Positions 1 through 10,080 of a DNA stretch of 64,000 nt are shown here, in pieces; position 1 is the stretch's first letter; each line of letters begins with the position of its first letter. Below the pieces are notes generated by a model. It searched no databases. It was given only the letters and a program-made list of their open reading frames with translations, and was not told the DNA's origin. Source of the stretch: Nocardia inohanensis NBRC 100128 (GTDB lineage: Bacteria; Actinomycetota; Actinomycetes; Mycobacteriales; Mycobacteriaceae); assembly GCF_001612945.1 (NCBI RefSeq), contig NZ_BDBK01000018.1, positions 124,001 through 188,000 on the forward strand, read 5' to 3'. The translations under genes were made by a program, and so were the position numbers.

Positions 1-244
1 CGCGCAGGTCCGCGGGCGTGAAGTGGAAGACCGTCACCCGGATGGAAAGCCCGGGCAGCAGCCAGGATTCGATGTAATGGAACTCCGGGTGATCGGAGGG
101 GCGGGCCATGTACAGCCCCCACGGTTCGACGTGGTAGCGCTCCACCTGCCGGACGAAGCCCTTGGGATCGATATTGGTGAGCTCGTCGACATGGAAGTAC
201 TCCACCTTGGGCCGGTGCAGGTCCACCGTGGGGGCGTGCGTCAT
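1..244 (-). CDS. DUF402 domain protein, 3' end cut by window edge
   Basis: This is the first 81 codons of a protein whose C-terminus lies outside the window. It begins MTHAPTVDLHRPKVEYFHVD and continues with WGLYMARPSDHPEFHYIESW. That matches the complete DUF402 protein at 991-1575 (WGLYVERLVDNPRFHYIESW), so the two are paralogs about 0.75 kb apart on the same strand. DUF402 proteins form a beta-barrel, and some members are nucleoside phosphatases or nucleotide-binding proteins; the substrate here is unknown. The ATG is preceded by GAGAGG at only 1 nt, an unusually short gap, so the exact start is uncertain. Confidence 0.75.
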   Translation of the reverse strand, partial: MTHAPTVDLHRPKVEYFHVDELTNIDPKGFVRQVERYHVEPWGLYMARPSDHPEFHYIESWLLPGLSIRVTVFHFTPADLR

Positions 245-434
245 GCCTCTCAGGATCGCGGTTCGGGCGGCGGTCGTCCAGGGGAGCGCGTGTTGCGTCG
301 CCGACAGATTGCTGAATCGCCGGGTTCCGATCGGGCGAATTTCACCGAAACCCAATCTGAAGCGCACGTATTTCGCTAATCTGCGCTGACCCGCCGCACC
401 TGGGCGGGGGAGCACAACAAAGGGAAGTACCTGC

Positions 435-863
435 ATGAACGCACAGAAGGCCCGGGTTCGTCGGGTCGGTATGGGGCTCACCACCTTCGGCGCGCTGGCC
501 GCGACCATGGTGCTGGCCGCGCCCCAGGCCGGCGCGTGGGTGGGCAATCTCGAGGTATCGGGCAGCGACCACAAGGTCGGCTGCTCCTACACCCTCACCG
601 CATCGGTCGAGGTGGACCGGTTGTCCACCGTGAAGTTCACCGACAACGGCACCGACATTCCGGGTAGCCCGGTGTCGCCGTCGTTGCTGAGCAACAAGGT
701 GACCCTGAAGTGGACGCCGTCGACGGCCGGATCGCACAAGATCGAGGCGCGGCAGATCCTGATCAGTGATTCGATCACCGTGCAGGTGGGCGCCAGCAGC
801 AGCACGGGCAGCTTCGGTTGCGGCGGCGGACTGGGCGGGCTGATCCCGAGCCTGTCCGGCTAG
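435..863 (+). CDS. Small secreted Ig-like protein
   Basis: The product is 142 aa with a typical Sec signal peptide: a basic N-terminus (KARVRR), a hydrophobic core at about residues 14-30, and an APQAGA-type cleavage region near residue 33. The mature part is predicted to be beta-rich and resembles an Ig-like fold, with two cysteines (in VGCSYTL and near the end in FGCGGG) that could form a disulfide. It ends in a Gly/Ser-rich tail. A GGGAAG ribosome site lies about 9 nt before the ATG. It stands alone between two DUF402 genes and is followed by a strong terminator. The mature domain resembles small exported proteins common in nocardiae; no enzymatic motif is visible. Confidence 0.8.
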   Translation: MNAQKARVRRVGMGLTTFGALAATMVLAAPQAGAWVGNLEVSGSDHKVGCSYTLTASVEVDRLSTVKFTDNGTDIPGSPVSPSLLSNKVTLKWTPSTAGSHKIEARQILISDSITVQVGASSSTGSFGCGGGLGGLIPSLSG

Positions 864-887
864 TCGGAGGACGGACAGTCCAGTGTC

Positions 888-930
888 GAAAACCGCCCGG
901 GCCGAGCGCAAGACGGTCCGGGCGGTTTTC
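888..930 (+). terminator. Strong hairpin terminator
   Basis: A perfect 13-bp inverted repeat (GAAAACCGCCCGG at 888-900 with CCGGGCGGTTTTC at 918-930) encloses a 17-nt loop and carries A and T runs at its outer ends. It can act in both directions, between the secreted protein and the convergent DUF402 gene at 991-1575. Confidence 0.9.
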
Positions 931-990
931 TGATTCTCCGCCCGGATTCCCGATTCCGCCCGCTCAACGCCGTGGGCTGTGACCGGATCG

Positions 991-1575
991 CTACAGCCAG
1001 GTGAGGGCTACGCCTTTGGTGGCGAACCAGCGATCGACATCGTGATCGCATCCGGCGATGCCGTCCACCACGTGCGCGGCCTGTTCGATGGCCTTGTGGG
1101 TGCGCGCGGTATCGAAGTGGCCCGCCGCGTGTGCGGCCAGCAGCTCGTCGATGCCCACCAGCTCCGGGACCTGCCCCGGCCGCGCCACCACGTGCAGGTA
1201 ATGCCCCTCGGCGCGCCACTTCTTGGGCTCTACCGGTCCGTAGTCGCCGATATCGAGGTAGTAGGTCTGCCCGCGGTCGTGGCCGGGACGCAGATGGTAG
1301 ACGGTGGCGCGCAGCGAAAGCTCCGGCAGCAGCCACGATTCGATGTAGTGGAAGCGCGGGTTGTCCACCAGGCGCTCGACGTAGAGGCCCCAGGGTTCGG
1401 CGTGCACGCGTTCGACGGGGTGTACGTATCCGTGGTGATCGGTCCAGGACAGCTCGGCCAGATTGAAATATTCGAGTCTGGGGCGGTGCGGGGAAGCCGA
1501 GTGATTGATGCCGCTCATCCGGTAGGGGTGTACTCCATTCGTGGAATTGCGCTGTGGCATACGAAGACCGGTCAT
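991..1575 (-). CDS. DUF402 domain protein
   Basis: The product is 194 aa. The DUF402 core runs from about residue 35 (HRPRLEYFNL) through WGLYVERLVDNPRFHYIESW and LPELSLRATVYHLRPGHDRG to YYLDIGDYGPV. The C-terminal third is helical, with paired histidines and aspartates (DHDVDRWF). The chosen ATG has AAGGGCGAGG upstream at good spacing. An internal ATG at 1518 (MSGINHSASPHRP) aligns better with the start of the paralog at 1-244 and is a real alternative. No neighbour suggests a pathway, and the role is unknown beyond possible nucleotide or phosphate-ester binding. Confidence 0.8.
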   Translation of the reverse strand: MTGLRMPQRNSTNGVHPYRMSGINHSASPHRPRLEYFNLAELSWTDHHGYVHPVERVHAEPWGLYVERLVDNPRFHYIESWLLPELSLRATVYHLRPGHDRGQTYYLDIGDYGPVEPKKWRAEGHYLHVVARPGQVPELVGIDELLAAHAAGHFDTARTHKAIEQAAHVVDGIAGCDHDVDRWFATKGVALTWL

Positions 1576-1768
1576 CGCCTCGCCCTTCTCGACTCGTCCG
1601 ACCAGCCGTCTCAGGTTACACCTGTGAGCTGGGAGCGGAACCCCTCTGAGGGAAAAGGAATTTCACTGTCACCCTGTTGAAATTTTCCCGAACTCTCTTG
1701 CGAGAACGGATAATTCGGACATTTGAATACTGCTCGGTTCGTTCGCGTCGCCCCAGGGTCGCCGCCGC

Positions 1769-2266
1769 TCAGTCGAGCAGCTCCGCTCGCGCGTTCTGAT
1801 GTTGGGTCGTACCGTTCTCGTCGCCGGCATGCGACCGGCCGATCATGACCTCCCCGTCCCGCGCGACGAGCTGGCTCGCGGATTCGGCAACCGATTCCGA
1901 CCACCCGGTATCGCTGAAGGACACCGGCCGGCCGTCGACCGCCACGGTGCCGACGAGATACCTGGTCACCCCGGATTCGTCCCCCTGATGCTCACGTCCG
2001 ATCAATACCTCCCCGTCATCGGCGGCGAACCGGCCGCCCGATTCGCGGATCGGGCTGCTCCACTCGCCCTGGGTCACCGCGGCGGTCACCACGTTCTCGC
2101 CCTCGCCGAGCACCAGCCGGGCATACCGGTACCTGGTCTTTCCGTTCTCGTCGCCCCGATGTTCCCGGCCGATGAGCACCCGGTCGGTCGGGCACTTCCA
2201 CAGGCTGTCCTTTTCCCGCATCCAATCCGACCACTGCGGATCGGCTGTCGAAAGTCGTTGTGCCAT
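1769..2266 (-). CDS. Protein of three ~54-aa repeats (IGRxHxGDExG)
   Basis: The product is 165 aa, soluble, with no signal peptide, and is built almost entirely of three tandem repeats. Each repeat has W-S, a stretch ending in an acidic turn, V-[LM]-I-G-R-x-H-x-G-D-E-[NS]-G-x-T and then a short beta-like tail. The core motifs lie at residues 30-42, 87-99 and 140-152. Only the first repeat has a cysteine (KCPTDRV). The start has AAGGAGAAGAGG upstream. It is divergent from uvrB with 168 nt between the start codons. I do not recognise the family. The repeat pattern suggests a small beta-trefoil-like or beta-propeller-like binding module with three equivalent sites, which is inference only. Confidence 0.75.
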   Translation of the reverse strand: MAQRLSTADPQWSDWMREKDSLWKCPTDRVLIGREHRGDENGKTRYRYARLVLGEGENVVTAAVTQGEWSSPIRESGGRFAADDGEVLIGREHQGDESGVTRYLVGTVAVDGRPVSFSDTGWSESVAESASQLVARDGEVMIGRSHAGDENGTTQHQNARAELLD

Positions 2267-2404
2267 ATCCTCTTCTCCTTCGTCGCGACCGCCGGCCGGC
2301 GGCCGTACTGTCCTTCGATTGCCCGTTCGAGTGGGGCTGTACCGCTGCGCCGGGCCGCTTCCGGGGCCGCCCCGGCAGCACGGCGCGGGTCGGCCGGGAG
2401 GAAT

Positions 2405-2427
2405 CTGTCGGTGGGGCGTCCTAGGCT
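2405..2427 (+). promoter_or_regulatory. PafBC-type DNA-damage promoter of uvrB
   Basis: CTGTCGGTG (2405-2413), 8 nt, then TAGGCT (2422-2427) matches the mycobacterial RecA-independent damage promoter tTGTCRgtg-N8-TAnnnT with one mismatch at the first base. The -10 box ends 7 nt before the uvrB ATG, so the transcript is probably leaderless. Confidence 0.75.
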
Positions 2428-2434
2428 GGTGAGC

Positions 2435-4600
<2,166 letters not shown>

Positions 4601-4725
4601 GTGGAATCGCCTACGTAACAACTGATTTCGTGCTGGCGAGGGTAACTCGCCGGGTACGTCCGGAATCGGTTCGGCACCCGACCGCCGGCCCGGGTTGCGG
4701 ACGGTCGGCGGCCCTCGGTTGCCCG

Positions 4726-5208
4726 CTAGAGGCTCGGAGTGGCGGAACTGGCGATCCAATCGTTCACGCGGCGCTCGGCTTCTTCGCGGGAGACGTCCTC
4801 GACTCGGGTCATGACGACCCAGCGGTGGCCGAAGGGGTCCATGACGCGGCCGTAGCGGTCGCCGGTGACGAAGGTTTGGGGTTCGTCGACGTAGCGGGCT
4901 CCGTGTTCGCGGGCGAGCTTGGCGACGGCGTCGACGTCGGGGCAGTAGTGGACGATGCTGGTGTGCACCCAGCCTTCTTCGGGGGCGCGCACGCCCTCGT
5001 CGGGCATGGGCATGCCGATCTGGATGGTGGAATCGCCGATCAGCAGTTCGGCGTGTGCGGGCTGGCCGTCGGGAAGGTCGTTGCGGCTCAGCACCTTCGC
5101 GCCGAAGACCGCGGAGTAGAAGTCGATGGCGGCATTGCCGTCGGGAACGGCCAGGAAGCAGGTGATGGAGTGGTAGCCCTCGGGAATCGGATGCACTGTT
5201 TCGCTCAT
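4726..5208 (-). CDS. VOC (glyoxalase/PhnB-like) family protein
   Basis: The product is 160 aa with the paired beta-alpha-beta-beta-beta modules of the vicinal oxygen chelate superfamily. The first module contains ITCFLAVPDGNAAIDFYSAVFGAKVL and the second ends in FGDRYGR-type and DPFGHRW motifs, here GDRYGRVMDPFGHRWVV. The PhnB-like DPFGHxW ending suits a small cytoplasmic protein of unknown substrate. The ATG has GGAGG only 1 nt upstream, a very short gap also seen at the DUF402 gene at position 244. It is divergent from the AraC-type regulator at 5264, 55 nt away, so the regulator may control it. Confidence 0.85.
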   Translation of the reverse strand: MSETVHPIPEGYHSITCFLAVPDGNAAIDFYSAVFGAKVLSRNDLPDGQPAHAELLIGDSTIQIGMPMPDEGVRAPEEGWVHTSIVHYCPDVDAVAKLAREHGARYVDEPQTFVTGDRYGRVMDPFGHRWVVMTRVEDVSREEAERRVNDWIASSATPSL

Positions 5209-5263
5209 GCCTCCAACTCTGGTCCGGATCGCCTTTTCGTTCTTGTAAGAAAGCGACAGCCTC

Positions 5264-6136
5264 ATGCCGCATGACGACGGCACCGGTGCGGGCCGGCTCC
5301 AGCCGCGTCCGGTCCCGCCGCCGGAGACCGCGAAAGGCATTCTGCGGCCGTGGGAACAGATCCGCACCGGCAACCATCGCCGGCTCGCGGCGGGGGAGCG
5401 GGTGTGCCGGTATGTCGAGTGGTACTGGGCGGTCGAGTGGGACCTGCGCGGCCGCCCGCCCTACTACGCCGAGGTGCTGCCGTTCCCGGCGGTGAACATG
5501 ACCTTCGAACGCGAGCACAGCCATACCGGCGGCTTCGTCAGCGGCGTCTGGAGTACCAAGTACACCCGCGAATTGGCCGAGGCGGGTGAGACATTCGGCG
5601 TCAAGTTCCGGGCCGGCGGGTTCGGCGCGTTCACCGGCCTGGACGTCAGTTCACTACGCGACACCTCGGTGCCGTTGACCGATGTGCTGCCCGAGGCGCG
5701 GGGCCTGGCCGAAAAGGTCCTCGCCGAACCCGAACTCGAAGGCCGCCGGGCTCTGGTCGAGGACTTTCTGGCCGGTGAGTTCGACCGCCGCGGCGTAGCC
5801 GACGACGAGTCCTACCGCCTGGTCCTGCGCATTATCGAAACCATGGAGCGGGACCGGGACCTGACCCGGGTCGACCAGCTCACCGACCTGTTCGAGCTCC
5901 CGATCCGCACCCTGCAACGCCTCTTCCGCCGCTATGTCGGCACCAGCCCCAAAGCCGTGCTGCGTCGCTACCGCCTCCAGGACGGCGCGCACCTGCTCGC
6001 CGAGGGCCGCGTCTCCGACCTGGCCGCGCTGGCCCTGGACCTGGGCTACTTCGATCAGGCGCACTTCTCCAACGAGTTCTCCAAGGAGATCGGTATGGCT
6101 CCGCTCGAATACGCCCGCACCTCGATACCCTCCTGA
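5264..6136 (+). CDS. AraC-family transcriptional regulator
   Basis: The product is 290 aa. The N-terminal half is a cupin-like ligand domain of the DUF6597 type (ERVCRYVEWYWAVEW, then EVLPFPAVNMTFE and FGVKFRAGGFGAF). The C-terminal AraC helix-turn-helix pair spans about residues 195-285 (LTDLFELPIRTLQRLFRRYVG, LALDLGYFDQAHFSNEFSKEIG, PLEY). It is divergent from the VOC protein and followed 76 nt later by a DoxX membrane protein, so it may regulate one or both. The inducer is unknown. Confidence 0.9.
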   Translation: MPHDDGTGAGRLQPRPVPPPETAKGILRPWEQIRTGNHRRLAAGERVCRYVEWYWAVEWDLRGRPPYYAEVLPFPAVNMTFEREHSHTGGFVSGVWSTKYTRELAEAGETFGVKFRAGGFGAFTGLDVSSLRDTSVPLTDVLPEARGLAEKVLAEPELEGRRALVEDFLAGEFDRRGVADDESYRLVLRIIETMERDRDLTRVDQLTDLFELPIRTLQRLFRRYVGTSPKAVLRRYRLQDGAHLLAEGRVSDLAALALDLGYFDQAHFSNEFSKEIGMAPLEYARTSIPS

Positions 6137-6212
6137 ACAACGGGAATACCCCGCCCTCCTGATGAGTTGGTTGCCGTGTCACCCAAATGGCGAATCAATG
6201 AAGGAGATGGCC

Positions 6213-6629
6213 ATGGACGTGCTGGTTCTGATCGGACGGGTGCTGTTCGTCCTGCTGTTCCTGAGCTCCGGCTTCGGCCACATCGCGCAGGCCGACGCGA
6301 TGGCGCAGTACGCGAAGTTCAAGGGCGTGCCGATGCCCAAGCCGGCGGTAATGGCCTCGGGCGTGCTGCTCATCGCGGGCGGACTGAGCGTCCTGCTCGG
6401 CGTCTGGGCCGACCTCGGCGCCCTGCTGCTGTTCGTCTTCCTGCTGCCGACGGCGTTCTTGATGCACGCCTTCTGGAAGGAGACCGACGCCCAGGCCAAG
6501 CAGACCGAAATGGTGCACTTCAACAAGGATCTGGCATTGGCGGGCGCGGCGCTCATGCTCTTCGCCTTCTTCGCCTACGTCGGCACGGATCTCGGATTGA
6601 CCATCACCGGACCGCTTTTCAGCCTCTGA
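6213..6629 (+). CDS. DoxX-family membrane protein
   Basis: The product is 138 aa with four predicted transmembrane helices, beginning MDVLVLIGRVLFVLLFLSSG and including GVLLIAGGLSVLLGVW. It matches the DoxX/DoxD family, which in mycobacteria is linked to redox homeostasis at the membrane. AAGGAG lies 6 nt upstream of the chosen ATG; ATG 6207 would sit directly on this site and ATG 6198 precedes it. It probably forms an independent unit or follows the AraC regulator. Confidence 0.88.
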   Translation: MDVLVLIGRVLFVLLFLSSGFGHIAQADAMAQYAKFKGVPMPKPAVMASGVLLIAGGLSVLLGVWADLGALLLFVFLLPTAFLMHAFWKETDAQAKQTEMVHFNKDLALAGAALMLFAFFAYVGTDLGLTITGPLFSL

Positions 6630-6652
6630 ACCGGGCCCGGATCGGCCGCGTC

Positions 6653-6680
6653 GATGACGGCGTTAGTATTGCCCGTCATC
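6653..6680 (+). promoter_or_regulatory. Dyad operator overlapping a -10 box
   Basis: GATGACGG (6653-6660) and CCGTCATC (6673-6680) form an 8-bp inverted repeat around TAGTAT (6664-6669), a good actinobacterial -10 box. A dimeric regulator bound here would block transcription of the 16-codon ORF at 6706. Confidence 0.5.
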
Positions 6681-6705
6681 GATCGGCCGAAGGGATAGGG
6701 AACGC

Positions 6706-6756
6706 ATGCACATCCTCAGCGTGATTCTCGGCTGGTTCTGGGCCGATTATCGCTAG
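6706..6756 (+). CDS. Candidate 16-aa micropeptide or leader peptide
   Basis: This ORF of 16 codons plus stop encodes MHILSVILGWFWADYR. It has its own -10 box within a dyad (6653-6680) and an AGGGATAGGG ribosome site ending 5 nt before the ATG. A small hairpin followed by five T (6764-6800) lies just downstream, so the promoter, site, ORF and terminator form a self-contained unit between the DoxX gene and usp. The peptide is amphipathic and tryptophan-rich (GWFW), which would suit a membrane-associated peptide or a leader sensing tryptophan. Neither role can be shown from one sequence. Confidence 0.45.
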   Translation: MHILSVILGWFWADYR

Positions 6757-6763
6757 CGTGTGA

Positions 6764-6800
6764 CGAACCTCCCAGCGCCGCAATAAGGTTCGCGATTTTT
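6764..6800 (+). terminator. Weak hairpin terminator
   Basis: CGAACCT (6764-6770) pairs with AGGTTCG (6786-6792), and a run of five T ends at 6800. It lies 8 nt after the micropeptide stop. Confidence 0.4.
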
Positions 6801-6851
6801 GTGCGGTGTCACAATCGCTCGCCTTTTTGCTGGTAGTCAGGGTCGTTCACG

Positions 6852-6882
6852 GGCCGCTCCGCGAATGTGTTGCGGAGCGGCC
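6852..6882. repeat. Perfect 11-bp inverted repeat in the usp upstream region
   Basis: GGCCGCTCCGC (6852-6862) and GCGGAGCGGCC (6872-6882) enclose a 9-nt loop. There is no T run. It could be a regulatory dyad or an mRNA hairpin. The rest of the 263-nt stretch 6757-7019 shows no gene. Confidence 0.5.
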
Positions 6883-7019
6883 GCGCGACGCGAGTGTGAT
6901 GTGTTGCGATATCGAAAATTTCCGTCGGTTATGCCGCTATTGTCAGGCGAAGTTGCCGCGGTGGTAACCGCACCACGCGGGGGAAACCGTGGCCCCGACC
7001 CTTGCACTTGGAGGAGAGA

Positions 7020-7472
7020 ATGACCGCCTACCGGACGATCGTCGTCGGTACCGATGGCTCGGACTCGTCGTACGTCGCCGTCGAGCGGGCCGCGGCTCTG
7101 GCCGGCGACGAGGGTGCGACGCTCTACATCGCGTGCGCGTACTACCCGACCGACGACCGCGATGTGGCCGCCGCCGCCGACGTGCTCAAGGACGAGGCAT
7201 ACCAGGTGCGCGGTTCCGCACCCACCAGCGAGATCCTGCGCGTGGCCCGCGACAAGGCGGTAGCCGCCGGCGCGACCAATATCGTCGAGAAGGCCGTCGT
7301 CGGTGAGCCCGTCGAGTCGCTGCTGACCCTGCTCAAGGAGGTCGAAGCCGACCTGCTGGTCGTCGGTAACCGCGGCCTCAACACCCTCGCCGGCCGTCTG
7401 CTGGGCTCCGTCCCGGCCGACGTGGCCCGTAAGTCCCGCGCGGACGTGCTGATCGTGCACACCGTGCGTTAA
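7020..7472 (+). CDS. Universal stress protein (Rv1636/TB15.3-like)
   Basis: The product is 150 aa with the single-domain USP fold: N-terminal TIVVGTDGSDSS, and the nucleotide-binding G-2x-G-9x-G(S) loop in VVGNRGLNTLAGRLLGSVP, ending DVLIVHTV. It aligns closely with M. tuberculosis Rv1636, which binds cAMP and ATP, and it holds the same chromosomal place between uvrB and uvrA. A strong GGAGGAGAGA ribosome site precedes ATG 7020; an in-frame ATG at 7002 lies upstream of it and is unlikely. The gene ends at a strong terminator shared with the convergent HelD gene. Confidence 0.95.
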   Translation: MTAYRTIVVGTDGSDSSYVAVERAAALAGDEGATLYIACAYYPTDDRDVAAAADVLKDEAYQVRGSAPTSEILRVARDKAVAAGATNIVEKAVVGEPVESLLTLLKEVEADLLVVGNRGLNTLAGRLLGSVPADVARKSRADVLIVHTVR

Positions 7473-7483
7473 GACGAGCAAAA

Positions 7484-7519
7484 AGCAGCGGCCGTGCCCA
7501 CCCGGGCACGGCCGCTGCT
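7484..7519 (+). terminator. Bidirectional terminator between usp and helD
   Basis: A perfect 16-bp stem (7484-7499 with 7504-7519) has a 4-nt loop. It has A's on the left and GTATT on the right. Confidence 0.9.
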
Positions 7520-7532
7520 GTATTCACGCACT

Positions 7533-9899
7533 TCACCGCAGGCGGTGCAGGACCTCCGGTAGCTCCTCGGTGTGCACTACCGCCAGGCGCTGGGTGGCTC
7601 GGGTCAGGGCGACGTAGAGGTCGTTCATGCCGCGCGGGGATTCCCCGAGGATGCGGTGCGGTTCGGCGAGGATGACCGCGTCGAATTCCAGGCCCTTCAC
7701 ATCGTGGACGGTCAGCACGCGCACCGAATCACTGTTCAGGTGGGTCAGTTCCGGCATCAGGTCGTGGGGGACGATGACGGTGGTGGTGCCCGGATGCGCG
7801 GCTTCGGCGTCGACCAGGCGCTTCACTTCCGCGCCCAGTTCGTCGCTCGCCACGCGATGGGCGGCGGGCTGGAACCCGGAGTCGCGGATCGAGCGCGGGA
7901 TGGAGACGCCGGGGTCGATCTCGGCGAGCACATCGGCGGCGATGGCCATGATCTCCGACGGCGTGCGGTAGTTGACGGTGAGCTCGGTCAGCTTCCACCG
8001 CTTGGCCACATACGGTTCCAGGACCTGCTGCCAGGACGAGGCCCCGGCCGGATCGCCGGTCTGTGCCACATCGCCGACGGCGGTGATCCAGCGATTGGGG
8101 ATGCGCCGCATCACCATTCGCCACGCCATCTCCGAAAGCTCCTGCGCCTCATCGACGATGACGTGCCCGTAGGTCCAGGTGCGGTCCCCGGCGGCGCGTT
8201 CGGCGGTGGTCTGGCTGGTGCGGACCTGCTGGCGTTCGGCGAGCTGGGAGGCGTCGATCAGGTCGTAGGCCATGAGCAGTTCGGGATCGAGTTCGTCCTC
8301 GAGATCCTGTGGCGCGGAACCGGTCAGGATGTCCAGCGCGTCCTGCGCCTCGGCCAGCTGGGCCCGCCAGCGCCGGCGGGCGCGTTCGCGCTCCTCGGTG
8401 TCGTCGACGCCGAGCAGTTCGGCGAGCTCGTCCAGCAGCGGCGCGTCGGCATCGCTGAATTCACCGTGATCAGGGCGGTACAGCTCGTCGCGGTCGGCTT
8501 GGCTGAGCTGGCCGGCCGCGCGGGCCAGCCGCTTGGGGTCGGCCCACAGCCCGGCCAGCACCTCCTGCGGGCTCAGGATCGGCCACAATCCGGCGATGGC
8601 CCGCTGAATATCGGTGTCGGCCCGCATCTCGTCGCGGATCTCGGTGAGATCGGTCTGGCTCAACAGGTTCCGCCCGCCCAGCGGATTGGCCCCGATGGCC
8701 GCCGCCAGCTGATCGGTGAGTGCGTCCACCACGCCCGCCGCGAACACCGGCCGCGCCAGGTTGTGCGCCCGCCGCGAGGACCGGGCCCGGCCGCGCGCCT
8801 TGGTGACGATCTTGCGATCCAGCGTCAGGTCGTGCCCGTCGAAGTGCAGCCGGATCGGCTCGGACGGAATCTCCTGCCAGTCCCGCACCGCCTTCTTCAG
8901 TACCTCGAGCATCGCCAGAGAGCCCTTGAGCTCACCCGCGCGCAGCGAATCCTCGACGGTCGCCTGCACCCCCGGATACAGATTGCCGATGGTCGAGAGC
9001 AGCACCCCGGTCTCACCCAGCGACGGCAGTACCTGCCCGATGTAATCGAGGAAGGTCGAGTTGGGCCCGATGATGAGCACGCCGGCCTTGTCCAGCTGCT
9101 GCCGGTAGGTGTACAGCAGGTACGCCGCGCGATGCAGCGCCACCGCGGTCTTGCCGGTGCCCGGCCCGCCCTGCACCACGAGCACGCTCTTGTGCTCGGA
9201 GCGAATGATCGAATCCTGTTCGCTCTGAATGGTTTCCACGATGTCGTTCATATGCCCGGTGCGGGCGGCATTGAGCGCGGACAGCAGCGCGCTTTCGCTG
9301 CCGACGCCGCTGTCGTCGGTCACCACGCCGTCGCGGCGGGCGGCATCCAGGTCCAGGTATTCGTCGTTGACCGCGGTGACCTTGCGGTTGCGCGAGCGAA
9401 TGTGGCGGCGGCGGGTGACGCCGTCGGGGGCGGCGGTGGTGGCCAGGTAGAACGGGCGGGCCAGTGGCGCACGCCAATCCAGCAGCAGCGTCTCGTAGTC
9501 GGAGGACTCGTCGAGGATGCCGATACGGCCGATATAGCGGAACTCGCCCGAGCCGTTCGCGCTGCTGCCGTTCGCACCGGCCGCGTCGCCGTTCGATCCG
9601 TCGCTGTGCACGCCGTCCGCCAGATCGATGCGCCCGAAGCACAGACCATGCTCGGCCGCATCGTATTTCGACAGATCCTCGGAGTACAGCTGCGTGAACG
9701 ACTCCCGCTCACTCCGCGCCTGCGGCGTGCCACCCGTTTCCAGCAGCACGGTCTTCAGCCGCCGCTGCGCATACGCGCGCATCCCGTCCAACTGCTGGTA
9801 GAGCTTCGTCAAGTACTGCTGTTCGCGCTCCAGATCCGGAGATTCCGCAGCGGCGGGATCGGACGCGGACACAGGGCGATCCTCCGTGAGGTCGGGCAA
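7533..9899 (-). CDS. HelD-type RNA polymerase recycling ATPase (UvrD/Rep-like)
   Basis: The product is 788 aa. An N-terminal coiled coil (about residues 22-60, REQQYLTKLYQQLDGMRAY) leads into a superfamily 1 ATPase with Walker A GGPGTGKTAVALHR, Walker B VIVDEAQELSEM, motif III VGDVAQTGDPAGASSW and motif VI YVALTRATQRL. The motifs HGLCFGR, LLLDWRAPLARPFY and TYGHVIVDEAQEL are typical of actinobacterial class II HelD/HelR. These proteins bind RNA polymerase, release it from stalled complexes or nucleic acid, and in the HelR subgroup give rifamycin tolerance. A TTG start has GAGGAG 7 nt upstream. I see no rifamycin-associated element upstream, so a HelR resistance role is unproven. It is not a repair helicase like UvrD1. 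Confidence 0.9.
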   Translation of the reverse strand: MPDLTEDRPVSASDPAAAESPDLEREQQYLTKLYQQLDGMRAYAQRRLKTVLLETGGTPQARSERESFTQLYSEDLSKYDAAEHGLCFGRIDLADGVHSDGSNGDAAGANGSSANGSGEFRYIGRIGILDESSDYETLLLDWRAPLARPFYLATTAAPDGVTRRRHIRSRNRKVTAVNDEYLDLDAARRDGVVTDDSGVGSESALLSALNAARTGHMNDIVETIQSEQDSIIRSEHKSVLVVQGGPGTGKTAVALHRAAYLLYTYRQQLDKAGVLIIGPNSTFLDYIGQVLPSLGETGVLLSTIGNLYPGVQATVEDSLRAGELKGSLAMLEVLKKAVRDWQEIPSEPIRLHFDGHDLTLDRKIVTKARGRARSSRRAHNLARPVFAAGVVDALTDQLAAAIGANPLGGRNLLSQTDLTEIRDEMRADTDIQRAIAGLWPILSPQEVLAGLWADPKRLARAAGQLSQADRDELYRPDHGEFSDADAPLLDELAELLGVDDTEERERARRRWRAQLAEAQDALDILTGSAPQDLEDELDPELLMAYDLIDASQLAERQQVRTSQTTAERAAGDRTWTYGHVIVDEAQELSEMAWRMVMRRIPNRWITAVGDVAQTGDPAGASSWQQVLEPYVAKRWKLTELTVNYRTPSEIMAIAADVLAEIDPGVSIPRSIRDSGFQPAAHRVASDELGAEVKRLVDAEAAHPGTTTVIVPHDLMPELTHLNSDSVRVLTVHDVKGLEFDAVILAEPHRILGESPRGMNDLYVALTRATQRLAVVHTEELPEVLHRLR

Positions 9900-10080
9900 A
9901 ACGGAACTCCTCTTTCACCACGTCTGCCGTGGACGCACGACACGCGAACCATCGAAGAACAGAGTTGTCGATTCTAGTTGGCGATTTCCGCCGCTGCCGT
10001 ATCCGCAGGTAAACGTGATGGTCGCAACTATGCGGCCGGGCTGCGCATATCCTCGGCGCGGCCGCCCGACCGTGGTCGAT

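Noticed and set aside
6960..7015. DosR box upstream of the universal stress protein
   Set aside because: GGGGGAAACCGTGGCCCC has the wrong spacing and lacks the GGGAC half-site.
7572..9977. 801-codon plus-strand frame opposite the HelD gene
   Set aside because: The minus strand has all ATPase motifs and a good ribosome site, so this is a shadow.
9900..10010. PafBC motif upstream of the HelD gene
   Set aside because: No TTGTCRGTG-N8-TAnnnT on the minus strand. The plus-strand TTGTCGATTCTAG has wrong spacing.
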